Assembly (NCBI GenBank): GCA_964542915.1
Contig: CAZIVP010000005.1
Span: 124,001-188,000 of the forward strand
DNA from: CAZIVP01 sp964542915
Lineage (GTDB): Bacteria; Calditrichota; Calditrichia; Calditrichales; Calditrichaceae
Direction: 5' to 3'
DNA length: 64,000 nt
In this document: in pieces, positions 33,454 to 42,228 of the stretch
Layout: each line of letters opens with the position of its first letter
How positions within the stretch are numbered: position 1 is the first letter of the stretch
Program-made: the position numbers and the translations under genes
Notes under the pieces: generated by a model
What the model was told of the DNA's origin: nothing
What the model saw: the letters and a program-made list of their open reading frames with translations, nothing else
Databases searched by the model: none

Positions 33454-34134
33454 TTATTTACTTACCAGCACTTTTGCGTGCCGGATGACCTTATCATTCA
33501 ACATATACCCTTTTACGTGCTCTTCAATCACATAACCGCTGTCATGTTCTTCAGATTCCATCTGCATCAGCGCATCATGCAGGTCGGCGTCAAACTCCTT
33601 ACCGACCGATTCTATGGGCTTTAATCCCTGCTTTGTCAGAACAGACATCAGGTTTTTATAAATGAGCTCCATGCCTTTCCTTAAAGATTCATTCGTGTCT
33701 TCGTTTTCATCGGATTGATTCGCATGGCTGAGAAAACGTTCAAAGTCGTCCAAAATCGGTAATAATTCTTTGATTAAATTTTCGTTTGCAAATTCAATGT
33801 GCTCTAAGAATTCTTTTTCTTTACGGCGTTTTAAATTTTCAAATTCCGCCATTTTCCGAAGCGCCTGATCTTTTAAATCGCTCTTTTCCTTTTCAAGGTC
33901 GTTAATTTTCTTTTCCAGTTTTTCTATTTTTTCTTTATTTTTGTCCTTCGTACTTTTTCCTTTGGCGGATTTTCCTTCGTTCTTACCATTATTTTGCTCA
34001 TCCCGGTCGCTCGTTTTATCGTCCGAAGTCTCCTGCTCTTGTGTTTTTTTCCGGGACTCTTCTTCCCGTACTTCGTCTAAAACATCCTGTGATTTTTGTT
34101 CATCTGTATTTTTATTGTGTTGTCCTTTAGACAT
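33454..34134 (-). CDS. grpE: Nucleotide exchange factor GrpE
   Basis: The 226-residue product has a long, highly charged Lys/Glu N-terminal tail (about 1-65), a coiled-coil helix (about 68-130; EFENLKRRKEKEFLEHIEFA) and the GrpE beta-wing domain with LLPILDDFERFLSHA and the closing VIEEHVKGYMLNDKVIRHAKV. GrpE releases ADP from DnaK. The charged tail is longer than in E. coli GrpE (197 residues). It sits between hrcA (45 bp gap) and dnaJ (8 bp gap), leftward. ATG 34134 follows GAGGTGA. Confidence 0.96.
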   Translation of the reverse strand: MSKGQHNKNTDEQKSQDVLDEVREEESRKKTQEQETSDDKTSDRDEQNNGKNEGKSAKGKSTKDKNKEKIEKLEKKINDLEKEKSDLKDQALRKMAEFENLKRRKEKEFLEHIEFANENLIKELLPILDDFERFLSHANQSDENEDTNESLRKGMELIYKNLMSVLTKQGLKPIESVGKEFDADLHDALMQMESEEHDSGYVIEEHVKGYMLNDKVIRHAKVLVSK

Positions 34135-34179
34135 AGCAGATCACCTCAACATTTTTATTTTGGTTAAGAAATTTCTGAA

Positions 34180-35208
34180 TTAAGCAACATTAAGCTTGTT
34201 TGTAACCGCATTGGCGGTAAAGTCAACCAGAGGAATCATTTTTCGATACGCCATACGCATGGGACCAATAACGCCCAGAACGCCGGATACTTCACCTATA
34301 CGGTAGGTGGAGGTAATGACACTGCAATTCTGCATCTCTTTTTCGGCGTGTTCATTACCAATGGTTACCCGAATGCCGGGCGGATATTCCCGCTTACCCA
34401 TAAAATGAATAATGATATTTTTATTTTCCAGCAAATTAATCAGCATTGAAAACCGTTGAACGTCGGTAAACTCCGGCTGGGTTAAAATGTTTCGTGTGCC
34501 GTTTAATGTATAATTTTCATATCTGGAGAAATCAAACATCCGATCCGCCATTTCTGTGAACAACCGCACGAGACCGGTTTTCTCATTGCGGAGGTCGGCC
34601 ATAACGTTGGCAAAGGAGTGTTTTATTTCCTTAAGCGTTTGTCCATGAAAACGCTGATTAATCTTATCCTTCACTTTTTTTAAATCCGCCTGCGGCATAT
34701 TCTGTTTGGTTTCAATAATGAACGACTTGACCTGGCCTTCCTTTACCATAATGATCGACATTATTTTATCGCTTGAGATCGGAACCAATTCAATTTTTTC
34801 AAATATGCTCTCGTAAAATTTGGGGGTAACTCCAATACCCAGTTGATGGGAAATTTCCGCAAGCATCCGGGTAACCCGTTGTAACAACTGTTCAATATCA
34901 CCGTCATAGGTTTTAAGGGTTTCCTGAATAGTGCGCATTTCCTGTGGTCTCATTCGAATCGGTCGGATGAGCTGATCCACATAAAACCGATAACCCGTTG
35001 TGGTCGGAATACGTCCAGCCGAAGTGTGCGGCTGTATTACGTAGCCTTTTTCTTCCAGACGCGCCATAATCCGACGCACCGACGCCGGCTTTAACTGGAC
35101 ACCGGCCTGATCCGAAATTTGCTGCGATCCCACCGGATTGGCCGTTGCAATAAATTGTTCAACGATCAAATTTAATATGATTTTTTCTTTTTCATTCAAT
35201 TTTTCCAT
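34180..35208 (-). CDS. hrcA: Heat-inducible transcription repressor HrcA
   Basis: The 342-residue product has an N-terminal winged helix (about 1-75; EKEKIILNLIVEQFIATANP; SVRRIMARLEEKGYVIQPHT), the TSAGRIPTTTGYRFYVD motif typical of HrcA, and the GAF-like domain ending with GVLGVIGPMRMAYRKMIPLV. HrcA represses class I heat-shock genes by binding CIRCE. No CIRCE (TTAGCACTC-N9-GAGTGCTAA) is visible upstream. Instead a good promoter (35240-35268) contains a 10-bp palindrome overlapping its -35/spacer. It is first of hrcA-grpE-dnaJ, 113 bp after ftsX. Confidence 0.96.
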   Translation of the reverse strand: MEKLNEKEKIILNLIVEQFIATANPVGSQQISDQAGVQLKPASVRRIMARLEEKGYVIQPHTSAGRIPTTTGYRFYVDQLIRPIRMRPQEMRTIQETLKTYDGDIEQLLQRVTRMLAEISHQLGIGVTPKFYESIFEKIELVPISSDKIMSIIMVKEGQVKSFIIETKQNMPQADLKKVKDKINQRFHGQTLKEIKHSFANVMADLRNEKTGLVRLFTEMADRMFDFSRYENYTLNGTRNILTQPEFTDVQRFSMLINLLENKNIIIHFMGKREYPPGIRVTIGNEHAEKEMQNCSVITSTYRIGEVSGVLGVIGPMRMAYRKMIPLVDFTANAVTNKLNVA

Positions 35209-35239
35209 AAGCCGCTAAGCCTATTTATTAAAACGCATA

Positions 35240-35268
35240 AATATATTATTTTACATAGGCCTATTCAA
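35240..35268 (-). promoter_or_regulatory. Predicted promoter of hrcA-grpE-dnaJ with overlapping palindrome
   Basis: On the minus strand TTGAAT (35268-35263), a 17-bp spacer and TATATT (35245-35240), 31 nt before the hrcA ATG. The perfect palindrome ATAGGCCTAT (35255-35264) covers the end of the -35 and the start of the spacer, an operator-like place. Confidence 0.6.
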
Positions 35269-35321
35269 GTTTAGATAACAATGAACGGTTCAAAGTTACA
35301 AGTTCTGCTTGCCCTCTATTA

Positions 35322-36179
35322 TTAATAAGACTTTAAATATTTTGAAACGCTCACTTTGCTGGAGATGATTCCAATAACCGCTCCCGCAATAATCAGTGTT
35401 AAAAATATCTGAGCATTGTAGACCAAATACGGATAAATAAATTTTTGTATCATTTTTATAAGTAAAAAAACAAGCACACTTGAAAAAAGCCCTCCAAGCA
35501 AACCCTGAAAAAAGCCCTCCACAATGAATGGTCTGCGGATGAAACGAGAGGTGGCGCCCACCAGTTTCATTATCTCTATGATATCGCTACGGGCGTGAAT
35601 CGTCAATCGAATGGTATTGTGCAGTAAGACAAAGGCAATGACGAATAATCCCCCGCCGATTGCAGCCGCAATTAAATAGATCAGATGAACATAGCGATCG
35701 ACCAATGCCAGCAACTCTTTTTGATAGATCACTTCATCCACGCCTTCCAAACCGCGGATTCGTGCCGCGATCCGTTCGACGACTTTCGAATTTTGCGAAC
35801 CTTCGGCAAACCGTACGGTCACCGATGGTGGCAGGGGATTGGTGTCCAATACTTCATAAATGTTGCGGCCGAACTGTTCTTCAAAGCGTCGGGCCGCCAT
35901 GTCTTTATCCACATATCGGACGGCAGCGACGCCCTCCATTTTACGAATGCGCTCCGCAATTTGCTGCCCTTCTTCTGTTTTTATAACCGGTTCCAAAAAA
36001 ATTTCCAATTCGACTTTGGAGCGAACATGACCGATCCAACGATCCATATTCAATGAGAACAGGATAAACATTCCCACCATCACAAGAGCAACTGCCACGG
36101 AAGTTATGCTTATAATCGTGGCCAGCCGCGCCCGGCGGAATCCTTTTAAGCCTTCCCTGAAAGCAAACCAAATATTCAT
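35322..36179 (-). CDS. ftsX: Cell division ABC transporter permease FtsX
   Basis: The 285-residue product has FtsX topology: TM1 at about 22-44, a periplasmic domain (about 45-165; VELEIFLEP; RYVDKDMAARRFEEQFG), then three TM segments with the conserved SDIIEIMKLVGATSRFIRRP loop between TM2 and TM3. With FtsE it couples ATP hydrolysis to activation of periplasmic peptidoglycan hydrolases at division. Its ATG overlaps the ftsE stop by 4 bp (ATGA), a sign of translational coupling. The M23-domain protein encoded 6 kb away is a T9SS-type secreted protein and not an obvious FtsX partner. Confidence 0.95.
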   Translation of the reverse strand: MNIWFAFREGLKGFRRARLATIISITSVAVALVMVGMFILFSLNMDRWIGHVRSKVELEIFLEPVIKTEEGQQIAERIRKMEGVAAVRYVDKDMAARRFEEQFGRNIYEVLDTNPLPPSVTVRFAEGSQNSKVVERIAARIRGLEGVDEVIYQKELLALVDRYVHLIYLIAAAIGGGLFVIAFVLLHNTIRLTIHARSDIIEIMKLVGATSRFIRRPFIVEGFFQGLLGGLFSSVLVFLLIKMIQKFIYPYLVYNAQIFLTLIIAGAVIGIISSKVSVSKYLKSY

Positions 36180-36829
36180 TTTCGGATGAGCACTCCATGA
36201 TTCAAATCAATCCTGCGATGGGGGAATTGATCGATTAAACTTGTATTGTGGGTCGCCATCAAAACCGCCGTACCTTTTTTATTGATCTTTTCCAGTGTGT
36301 TCATAATTTCAAGGGCCGTAAGGGCATCGAGATTGCCCGTCGGTTCGTCTGCCAAAACAATCAACGGGTCGTTGACTACCGCCCGGGCAATTGCAACACG
36401 CTGCTGTTCGCCGCCCGATAATTCCAGCGGATATTGATTGCGCTTATGGCCCAAATTAACTTCGGCCAAAACCCGAAATACTTTGCGTTTTATGTCTCTG
36501 CTTTTTGTACCGGTCACTCTTAATGCAAATGCCACATTCTCGAATACGGTACGATCTTTCAACAGTTTAAAATCCTGATACACCACACCGACTTTACGTC
36601 TCAACATCGGAATTTCTTTGGGTTTGATTTTAGAGGAACTATAACGATCAATAATAACCGTTCCCTCATCCGGGAATAAATCCATGTAGATGAGCCGTAG
36701 AATGGTCGATTTACCGGCGCCGCTTGGTCCAACCAGATAAGCAAATTCACCTTTTAAAACCTGAAATGAAATGCCCGTTAAAATGACTTTGCGATCGATA
36801 CTCACATTAATATTGTACAATTCGATCAT
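36176..36829 (-). CDS. ftsE: Cell division ATP-binding protein FtsE
   Basis: The 217-residue ABC ATPase has Walker A VGPSGAGKST, Q-loop VYQDFKLL, signature LSGGEQQRVAIARAVVND, Walker B LIVLADEPTGNLD and switch His in MATHNTS. Length and sequence are typical of FtsE, the cytoplasmic partner of FtsX. It overlaps the methyltransferase gene upstream by 4 bp and ftsX downstream by 4 bp, so the three are translated as a unit. Confidence 0.96.
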   Translation of the reverse strand: MIELYNINVSIDRKVILTGISFQVLKGEFAYLVGPSGAGKSTILRLIYMDLFPDEGTVIIDRYSSSKIKPKEIPMLRRKVGVVYQDFKLLKDRTVFENVAFALRVTGTKSRDIKRKVFRVLAEVNLGHKRNQYPLELSGGEQQRVAIARAVVNDPLIVLADEPTGNLDALTALEIMNTLEKINKKGTAVLMATHNTSLIDQFPHRRIDLNHGVLIRK

Positions 36830-37587
36830 GATTTAGCCTTCTTACAGATAAAATGCACGCGTTTGGAGTAAGGCTTCAATTTACGATATGAAAAATCGCT
36901 TAGCATTTTCAGGGTTTTAAAAGGCGATTCAGCAAGCAATTCCTGCCACTCTTCCAGGGTTCGGATTTTTTGTTTATGCAGCTCGGTTTTTGTTTCGTGC
37001 TGCCAGACGATGGCAAATTCATTGTACTGCATTTGCTCCTGCTCATCAAACCAGCTTTTGCGTTCGTAGCCGTGGTCGTTACGGTACATCGTTTCATGAT
37101 ACGGCGAAAACTCCTTACGGCACACTTCCGGCGTAACCACATCAAAAATGAACAATCCGTCGGCTTCCAAAATATCGGCTACTTCGGTAAAAATTTTAAG
37201 AATGTCTCCGGCATCCAGAACATAGTTAATGGAATCGTAAAGTATAAGCGCCACATCAAAATACGCTGGCGCAAAGGGCAACTGTCTGAAATCCGCACAA
37301 ATAAAAGGGACATCTTTCAGTTTTGCCTTTTGGTTGGCCTGGCGCAGCATGGGCCAGGAAATATCGCTGCCTACATATTGTCTGCGGCGCTGAGCAAAAT
37401 GTGCCAGCAGGTTGCCTGTGCCACACGAAAGGTCAATGACACGACGTACTTTTTTACCGCGCAACGAGAAAAAGGTGCGTACATACCGCGACCACATGCG
37501 GTAGTTCACATGGTTCATCACTTCATCATAAAGCATCGCGATATGCGTGTAAGGCGCTCGGTCTTGATTTCCTTCGGAATGCTGCAT
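36826..37587 (-). CDS. Class I SAM-dependent methyltransferase
   Basis: The frame opens at GTG 37614, but ATG 37587 has AAGGAAGG immediately before it at good spacing and is preferred, giving 253 residues. Class I motifs are clear: VIDLSCGTGNLLAHF (motif I), YVGSDISWPMLRQA (motif II), PFICADFRQLPF and FDVALILYDSINYV. The target is unknown; relatives include small-molecule and tRNA or quinone methylases. It is the first gene of a translationally coupled trio with ftsE and ftsX, an arrangement that gives no clear functional hint. Confidence 0.85.
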   Translation of the reverse strand: MQHSEGNQDRAPYTHIAMLYDEVMNHVNYRMWSRYVRTFFSLRGKKVRRVIDLSCGTGNLLAHFAQRRRQYVGSDISWPMLRQANQKAKLKDVPFICADFRQLPFAPAYFDVALILYDSINYVLDAGDILKIFTEVADILEADGLFIFDVVTPEVCRKEFSPYHETMYRNDHGYERKSWFDEQEQMQYNEFAIVWQHETKTELHKQKIRTLEEWQELLAESPFKTLKMLSDFSYRKLKPYSKRVHFICKKAKS

Positions 37588-37695
37588 CCATCCTTCCTTA
37601 ATAGTATGTCCCACGAATAGGCTTGACTTGTTATTTTCTAACCCAGGCCTTAATTTGCATAACTTTTACACAATAAAACAACATCAACGGATATC

Positions 37696-39768
37696 ATGTT
37701 AACATTTTTAAATTCTGTAGTCCTGCCGGCCCTGATCGCCGCGGCGGTTCCGCTTATCATTCATTTGCTCTACCGACGCAGAGCGAAACGCGTACCGTTC
37801 AGTTCTCTGCGCTTTTTAAAACTAATAGAAAATAAACGTATTCGCCATGTACGTCTGTTTCAAATATTATTGATTATCATTCGAACGCTGCTCATTATAT
37901 TTATAATAATGGCATTCGCGCGGCCCACGCTTAAAACCATTTTTCCCGGCTCAGCCGGAACGGCGCGCACGACGGCCGTTATCCTGGCAGACGATTCTTA
38001 CAGTATGCAAGCATTCTACGGCGCACTTACGGCGGGTGAGCGCCTGAAAAATGCCCTCGCTAAAATATCGAATACATTTGACGAAGAAGACCAGATTTTC
38101 ATTTTAAATGCATCCGAATACACCGATACAGCCCGAACGGCGCGTGTATTATCTGCATCCGATCGGGCCTCGGAGCCGCTATACAAAGTAAGCAACGGCT
38201 CGCCTGATTTTTATCCCATGTTCCAAAAGGCCGCTGAACTTTTGAATCAATATCCAAATTATAACCGGGAACTTTATTTTCTGAGCGATTTTCTTATTTC
38301 TCCACAAGCGGTAAACGATTCACTAACTCCACTCTTTAAAAATTTAAACTTCAGAACATATTTTTTAAATACTACTCAGGGCGAGCCATTCGATAACCTA
38401 TCCATCGACACGGTCAAAATAACCGATCGTATCCTGGAAACCAATCTACCCGTTCATTTGGATGTCCGCATCAGCAACCACGGACTGAATGAAGCAAGGG
38501 AGACAACCATCAGTCTGTTCGCGGAAAACCAACGTCTTGCGATGCAACAAGTTAGCTTAAAACCGGGTGAGAGTAAAACATTTTCAATGACGTTTATACC
38601 AAAACGTAGCGGCTATATCCCTTTGCAATTTGAGTTAGATGACGATGCACTAACCATTGATAACGTTTACTACATGAATTTATTCATTCCAAATGAAATG
38701 CGCTTTCTGGTTGTTGATGATCAACCCAATCGTTTTCTGCGCACCGCTTTCACGATTCTTAACCGTAAATCTTTTTTTCAGATTGAAACCGTGAAAAACG
38801 ATCAGCTCTACGGGAAAAATTTTAGCAATTACGATGCGATTATGATCAACGGCTTAAAGCCGTTACAGAATGCGACCATCGATCGCCTCTCCCGGTTTGT
38901 GCGAACGGGGCGCTCACTTATTATTTTCCCCGGGGATGAATTAAATGCCCAATCGGCTGATAAAATGCTCCGGCCTTTGACCGGCGAAACCATTTATCTT
39001 GATCGCATAGGCCGGAAGAATTCCGAACGTTATTACGCCCTGGAAGCCATCGGAGGGCGCCACCCGGTTTTTGGGAACCTCTTTGTAACAACGCAAAGCA
39101 GGATAACGCCGCCTCGCTTATTTAAATACTGGAAAATCTCCAACAATTTGGAGCCCTTACTGTTGTTACAAAATAACGACCGTTTTTTGGCGCAACGCGT
39201 GCCCGCACCCCGTTCCGGGAAAATCATCGTTGCGGCCTCCGCATTGGACACGCGTTGGAACGATCTGCCTTTGAAAGGATTTTTTGTTCCCATGCTTTAC
39301 CGCTTGCTTTATTACAGCGCCCAACAGCAAAAATGGGGCGAAATAATTCCGGTTAACCAGAGCCATCAGTTTACGACATCCCATTTATCTCTTGAAGAAA
39401 ATTACGTTTTAAGGGCGCCGGACGGCGCCGCGGTTCCGGTTATTCCAAAACAGACCGATAACGGTTTACGGTTTCGGTTTGACAGGATCAGTGATGTGGG
39501 ACATTACGTGCTCTTTCAAAATGAACGCCCCATTCATGCATTTTCAGTCAACCATAATGCAAACGAATTGGAGCGCCCGTTTATCGATTTTGAAAATATT
39601 TTCCCGAATGCACAAGTTTTATCCGATAAACAAAACATCGAAGAACATATAACCGAAGCCCGTACGGGCACGGAGCTCTGGCGTTTGTTTTTGTTTTTGG
39701 CTCTGCTTATGCTTATCGCCGAGATGTTGATTGTCAAACGCATAGAAGGTCGAACACAAAAGGAATAA
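37696..39768 (+). CDS. BatA-like membrane protein with von Willebrand A-type domain
   Basis: The 690-residue product starts with the N-terminal double-transmembrane domain (TIGR02226 type): TM1 about 5-22 (VLPALIAAAVPLIIHLLYRR), the block RRAKRVPFSSLRFLKLIE, TM2 about 56-76. A VWA-like domain follows with a MIDAS-type DDSYSM (about residue 97 on). A glutamine-amidotransferase-like segment lies in the second half (RFLVVDDQPNRFLRTAF; VRTGRSLIIFPGD), and a last TM is near the C-terminus. This is the common Bacteroidota-type BatA/DUF layout, often found with MoxR ATPases, but none is adjacent here. It is divergent from the methyltransferase gene. The role in envelope stress or assembly is inferred from relatives. 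A hairpin at 39771 may end the transcript. Confidence 0.82.
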   Translation: MLTFLNSVVLPALIAAAVPLIIHLLYRRRAKRVPFSSLRFLKLIENKRIRHVRLFQILLIIIRTLLIIFIIMAFARPTLKTIFPGSAGTARTTAVILADDSYSMQAFYGALTAGERLKNALAKISNTFDEEDQIFILNASEYTDTARTARVLSASDRASEPLYKVSNGSPDFYPMFQKAAELLNQYPNYNRELYFLSDFLISPQAVNDSLTPLFKNLNFRTYFLNTTQGEPFDNLSIDTVKITDRILETNLPVHLDVRISNHGLNEARETTISLFAENQRLAMQQVSLKPGESKTFSMTFIPKRSGYIPLQFELDDDALTIDNVYYMNLFIPNEMRFLVVDDQPNRFLRTAFTILNRKSFFQIETVKNDQLYGKNFSNYDAIMINGLKPLQNATIDRLSRFVRTGRSLIIFPGDELNAQSADKMLRPLTGETIYLDRIGRKNSERYYALEAIGGRHPVFGNLFVTTQSRITPPRLFKYWKISNNLEPLLLLQNNDRFLAQRVPAPRSGKIIVAASALDTRWNDLPLKGFFVPMLYRLLYYSAQQQKWGEIIPVNQSHQFTTSHLSLEENYVLRAPDGAAVPVIPKQTDNGLRFRFDRISDVGHYVLFQNERPIHAFSVNHNANELERPFIDFENIFPNAQVLSDKQNIEEHITEARTGTELWRLFLFLALLMLIAEMLIVKRIEGRTQKE

Positions 39769-39770
39769 AC

Positions 39771-39805
39771 ATACAGCCGTGTTGACATGCAGCTGTATAT
39801 TTGTT
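39771..39805 (+). terminator. Possible terminator after the BatA-like gene
   Basis: ATACAGC (39771-39777) pairs with GCTGTAT (39792-39798) around a 14-nt loop, followed by the T-rich ATTTGTTT. The stem is short, so this is tentative. The rest of the gap to 40056 shows no cobalamin-riboswitch consensus and only one unsupported 43-codon frame. Confidence 0.4.
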
Positions 39806-40056
39806 TGATGGAGCCTTTTAATTGATCGAATGCCGGCACTATTTCTACTCGGGGGATTTTAATGACATTATTAAGCGGAAATATCAATCCCAAGCCGATT
39901 TTAACCCTACGGTTGCCCCGGAAGAACCCATTTTATGAGGTCTTTTACAGATGCGTTTTTAACATGCTTGTTTCACTTTCAATAATATTTTGAATTCGTG
40001 AAATATTTCTTAAATTTGCGCAAAATTTTTTACTAAAGCAGGAGATACACTTTGTT

Positions 40057-41727
40057 ATGACAAATAAAAAAATTCTCGATAAAAAACAGAAATGGCAATC
40101 TTCCACGCTGAACCGCGTTCTGGAAAAACACCCCGAGCGCAGGGAGTCGTTTACAACCGGCTCCTGGTTAGCCGTCGATCGCGTGAGCGTGCCCGAATCT
40201 TTTTCGGAAGATGCGTATTTGGAAAAATTGGGCTTCCCCGGCGAATATCCTTACACCCGCGGCGTACAGCCAACCATGTATCGCGGACGCTTGTGGACCA
40301 TGCGGCAGTATGCCGGTTTCGGCACGGCCGAAGAATCCAATAAACGCTATAAATACTTGCTCAGTCAGGGGCAAACCGGCCTGTCGGTGGCCTTCGATTT
40401 GCCGACGCAAATCGGATATGACTCCGATGATTCCCACAGCATTGGTGAAGTAGGCAAAGTAGGCGTTGCCATCGACACCCTAAACGATATGGAGATTTTA
40501 TTTGACGGCATTCCGTTGGACAAAGTCTCCACTTCCATGACCATCAACGCACCGGCTTCCATTCTGTTGGCCTTCTACATCGCCGTGGGCGAACAGCAGG
40601 GGGTATCCAAAGACAAGCTCCGCGGCACCATACAGAACGATATCCTGAAAGAATATATCGCGCGCGGAACTTACATTTTCCCGCCCAAACCTTCGTTGCG
40701 CCTTATTACGAATATATTTGAATATTGCTCCGGTGAGGTACCGAACTGGAACACAATCAGTATTTCCGGCTACCACATTCGCGAAGCCGGCTCCACCGCG
40801 GTACAGGAAATAGCATTCACCCTTGCGGACGGCGTTCAATATGTGAAGGCGGCCTTAGACGCCGGCATGGATGTGGATCAGTTCGCAGGCCGCTTGTCGT
40901 TTTTCTTTAATGCCCATAACGATTTATTGGAGGAAGTGGCCAAATTCAGGGCGGCCCGCCGTATCTGGGCAAAAATCATGAAGGAAAAATTCAACGCACG
41001 TGATGAACGCTCCATGAAATTACGCTTTCACACCCAAACCGGCGGCAGTACTTTAACGGCGCAACAACCGGATAACAATATTGTGCGCGTTACCATTCAG
41101 ACGCTGGCTGCGGTTCTGGGCGGGACCCAAAGTTTGCATACCAATTCAAAGGATGAAGCCCTCGGTTTGCCGACCGAAGACGCCGTCAGGGTTGCTTTAC
41201 GAACCCAGCAGATTGTCGCCCATGAATCGGGCGTAACGGCATCGGTGGATCCGCTGGCCGGTTCTTATCATTTGGAATCCTTGACCGATAAAATCGAAGA
41301 CGAAGTCTGGCAATATCTGGATAAAATTGAAGAACTTGGCGGCATGGTTCAGGCCATTGAGGCCGGCTACGTTCAGAAGGAAATTCAGGATGCCGCTTAC
41401 CGCTATCAGCAGGAGGTGGAACATAAAGAGCGCATTCTGGTGGGCGTAAACGAATACGCCCTTGAGAAAGAAATCCCTCAGGATATTTTAAAAGTGGATC
41501 CCAAATTACGCGATGCTCAAATTGAAAAACTAAAGGAAGTAAAGCGTAAACGCGATCAACAGGCTGTTAACAAACGATTGGATCAATTACGACAAGGCGC
41601 CCGCGACACCAATACCAATCTTATGCCGCTCATTCTGGATGCCGTACGGGCTTATGCCTCGATCGGCGAAATTTGTAATGTCCTTCGCGACGAATTTGGC
41701 GAACACCAGGAATCGATTGTTTTATAG
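40057..41727 (+). CDS. mcmA1: Methylmalonyl-CoA mutase large (catalytic) subunit
   Basis: The 556-residue product is the TIM-barrel substrate domain of an acyl-CoA mutase, encoded apart from the B12 domain. Signatures include MRQYAGFGTAEESN (with the Tyr that marks methylmalonyl-CoA mutase), VAFDLPTQIGYDSDD, ISISGYHIREAGSTAVQEI (the Tyr-His pair near the cobalamin), RFHTQTGGSTLTAQQPDNNI and ESGVTASVDPLAGSYHLE. It interconverts succinyl-CoA and (R)-methylmalonyl-CoA with the small subunit encoded next (13 bp gap). The ribosome site AGGAG lies 12 nt before ATG. Other acyl-CoA mutases of the family are less likely given the epimerase, MeaB and decarboxylase genes that follow. Confidence 0.93.
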   Translation: MTNKKILDKKQKWQSSTLNRVLEKHPERRESFTTGSWLAVDRVSVPESFSEDAYLEKLGFPGEYPYTRGVQPTMYRGRLWTMRQYAGFGTAEESNKRYKYLLSQGQTGLSVAFDLPTQIGYDSDDSHSIGEVGKVGVAIDTLNDMEILFDGIPLDKVSTSMTINAPASILLAFYIAVGEQQGVSKDKLRGTIQNDILKEYIARGTYIFPPKPSLRLITNIFEYCSGEVPNWNTISISGYHIREAGSTAVQEIAFTLADGVQYVKAALDAGMDVDQFAGRLSFFFNAHNDLLEEVAKFRAARRIWAKIMKEKFNARDERSMKLRFHTQTGGSTLTAQQPDNNIVRVTIQTLAAVLGGTQSLHTNSKDEALGLPTEDAVRVALRTQQIVAHESGVTASVDPLAGSYHLESLTDKIEDEVWQYLDKIEELGGMVQAIEAGYVQKEIQDAAYRYQQEVEHKERILVGVNEYALEKEIPQDILKVDPKLRDAQIEKLKEVKRKRDQQAVNKRLDQLRQGARDTNTNLMPLILDAVRAYASIGEICNVLRDEFGEHQESIVL

Positions 41728-41740
41728 AAGGTAAAATACC

Positions 41741-42145
41741 ATGGCAAAAAAAATACGTATTTTGATATCAAAACCAGGGCTGGACGGACACGACCGCGGC
41801 GCAAAATATATTGCCCGCGCCCTGAAGGACGCCGGATACGAAGTGATTTATACGGGCATCCGGCAATCGCCGGATGCCATTGCGAAAACCGCCATACAGG
41901 AAGATGTTGATTTTGTGGGTTTAAGCCTGCTATCCGGCGCCCATAACGAACTTTTTCCGGAAGTCGTCAAGCAAATCAAAGCAAACGGCGGAGAGGAGAT
42001 TATCATTTTCGCCGGCGGCGTGATTCCGGATTCAGACATTGCAGGTTTACAGGAACAGGGCATTCAGGCTATTTTTACGCCGGGTACGCCGATAAAAACC
42101 GTCATTGATTTTATCGAAAACCATAAGAAGCAAATCGCTCAATAG
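41741..42145 (+). CDS. mcmA2: Methylmalonyl-CoA mutase cobalamin-binding subunit
   Basis: The 134-residue product is a stand-alone B12-binding domain with the base-off/His-on signature DGHDRGAKYIARALKDAGYE, followed by VGLSLLSGAHNELFPEV and the GG motif in IIIFAGGVIPDSDIAGL. The His of DGHDRG is the lower cobalt ligand. It combines with the large subunit encoded 13 bp upstream into an adenosylcobalamin-dependent mutase. The size matches the small subunit of archaeal and some bacterial split mutases. Confidence 0.95.
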   Translation: MAKKIRILISKPGLDGHDRGAKYIARALKDAGYEVIYTGIRQSPDAIAKTAIQEDVDFVGLSLLSGAHNELFPEVVKQIKANGGEEIIIFAGGVIPDSDIAGLQEQGIQAIFTPGTPIKTVIDFIENHKKQIAQ

Positions 42146-42228
42146 GATGCGACTCCGAATGTTATAAAACCCATTTGGCTGTCCGGTTCATATAGAGAAT
42201 AGCGATACATTTTAACGATAGGAACAGA

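Noticed and set aside
35209..35321. CIRCE element before hrcA
   Set aside because: Neither arm of TTAGCACTC/GAGTGCTAA is present; only the unrelated 10-bp palindrome was found.
39862..39993. 43-codon frame (MTLLSGNINPKPILTLRLPR...) before the mutase gene
   Set aside because: Only a weak GGGGGA precedes it and nothing in the peptide is recognisable; likely chance.
39806..40056. Searched for a cobalamin riboswitch before the B12-dependent mutase
   Set aside because: No B12-box-like conserved sequence or matching stem pattern was visible by eye.
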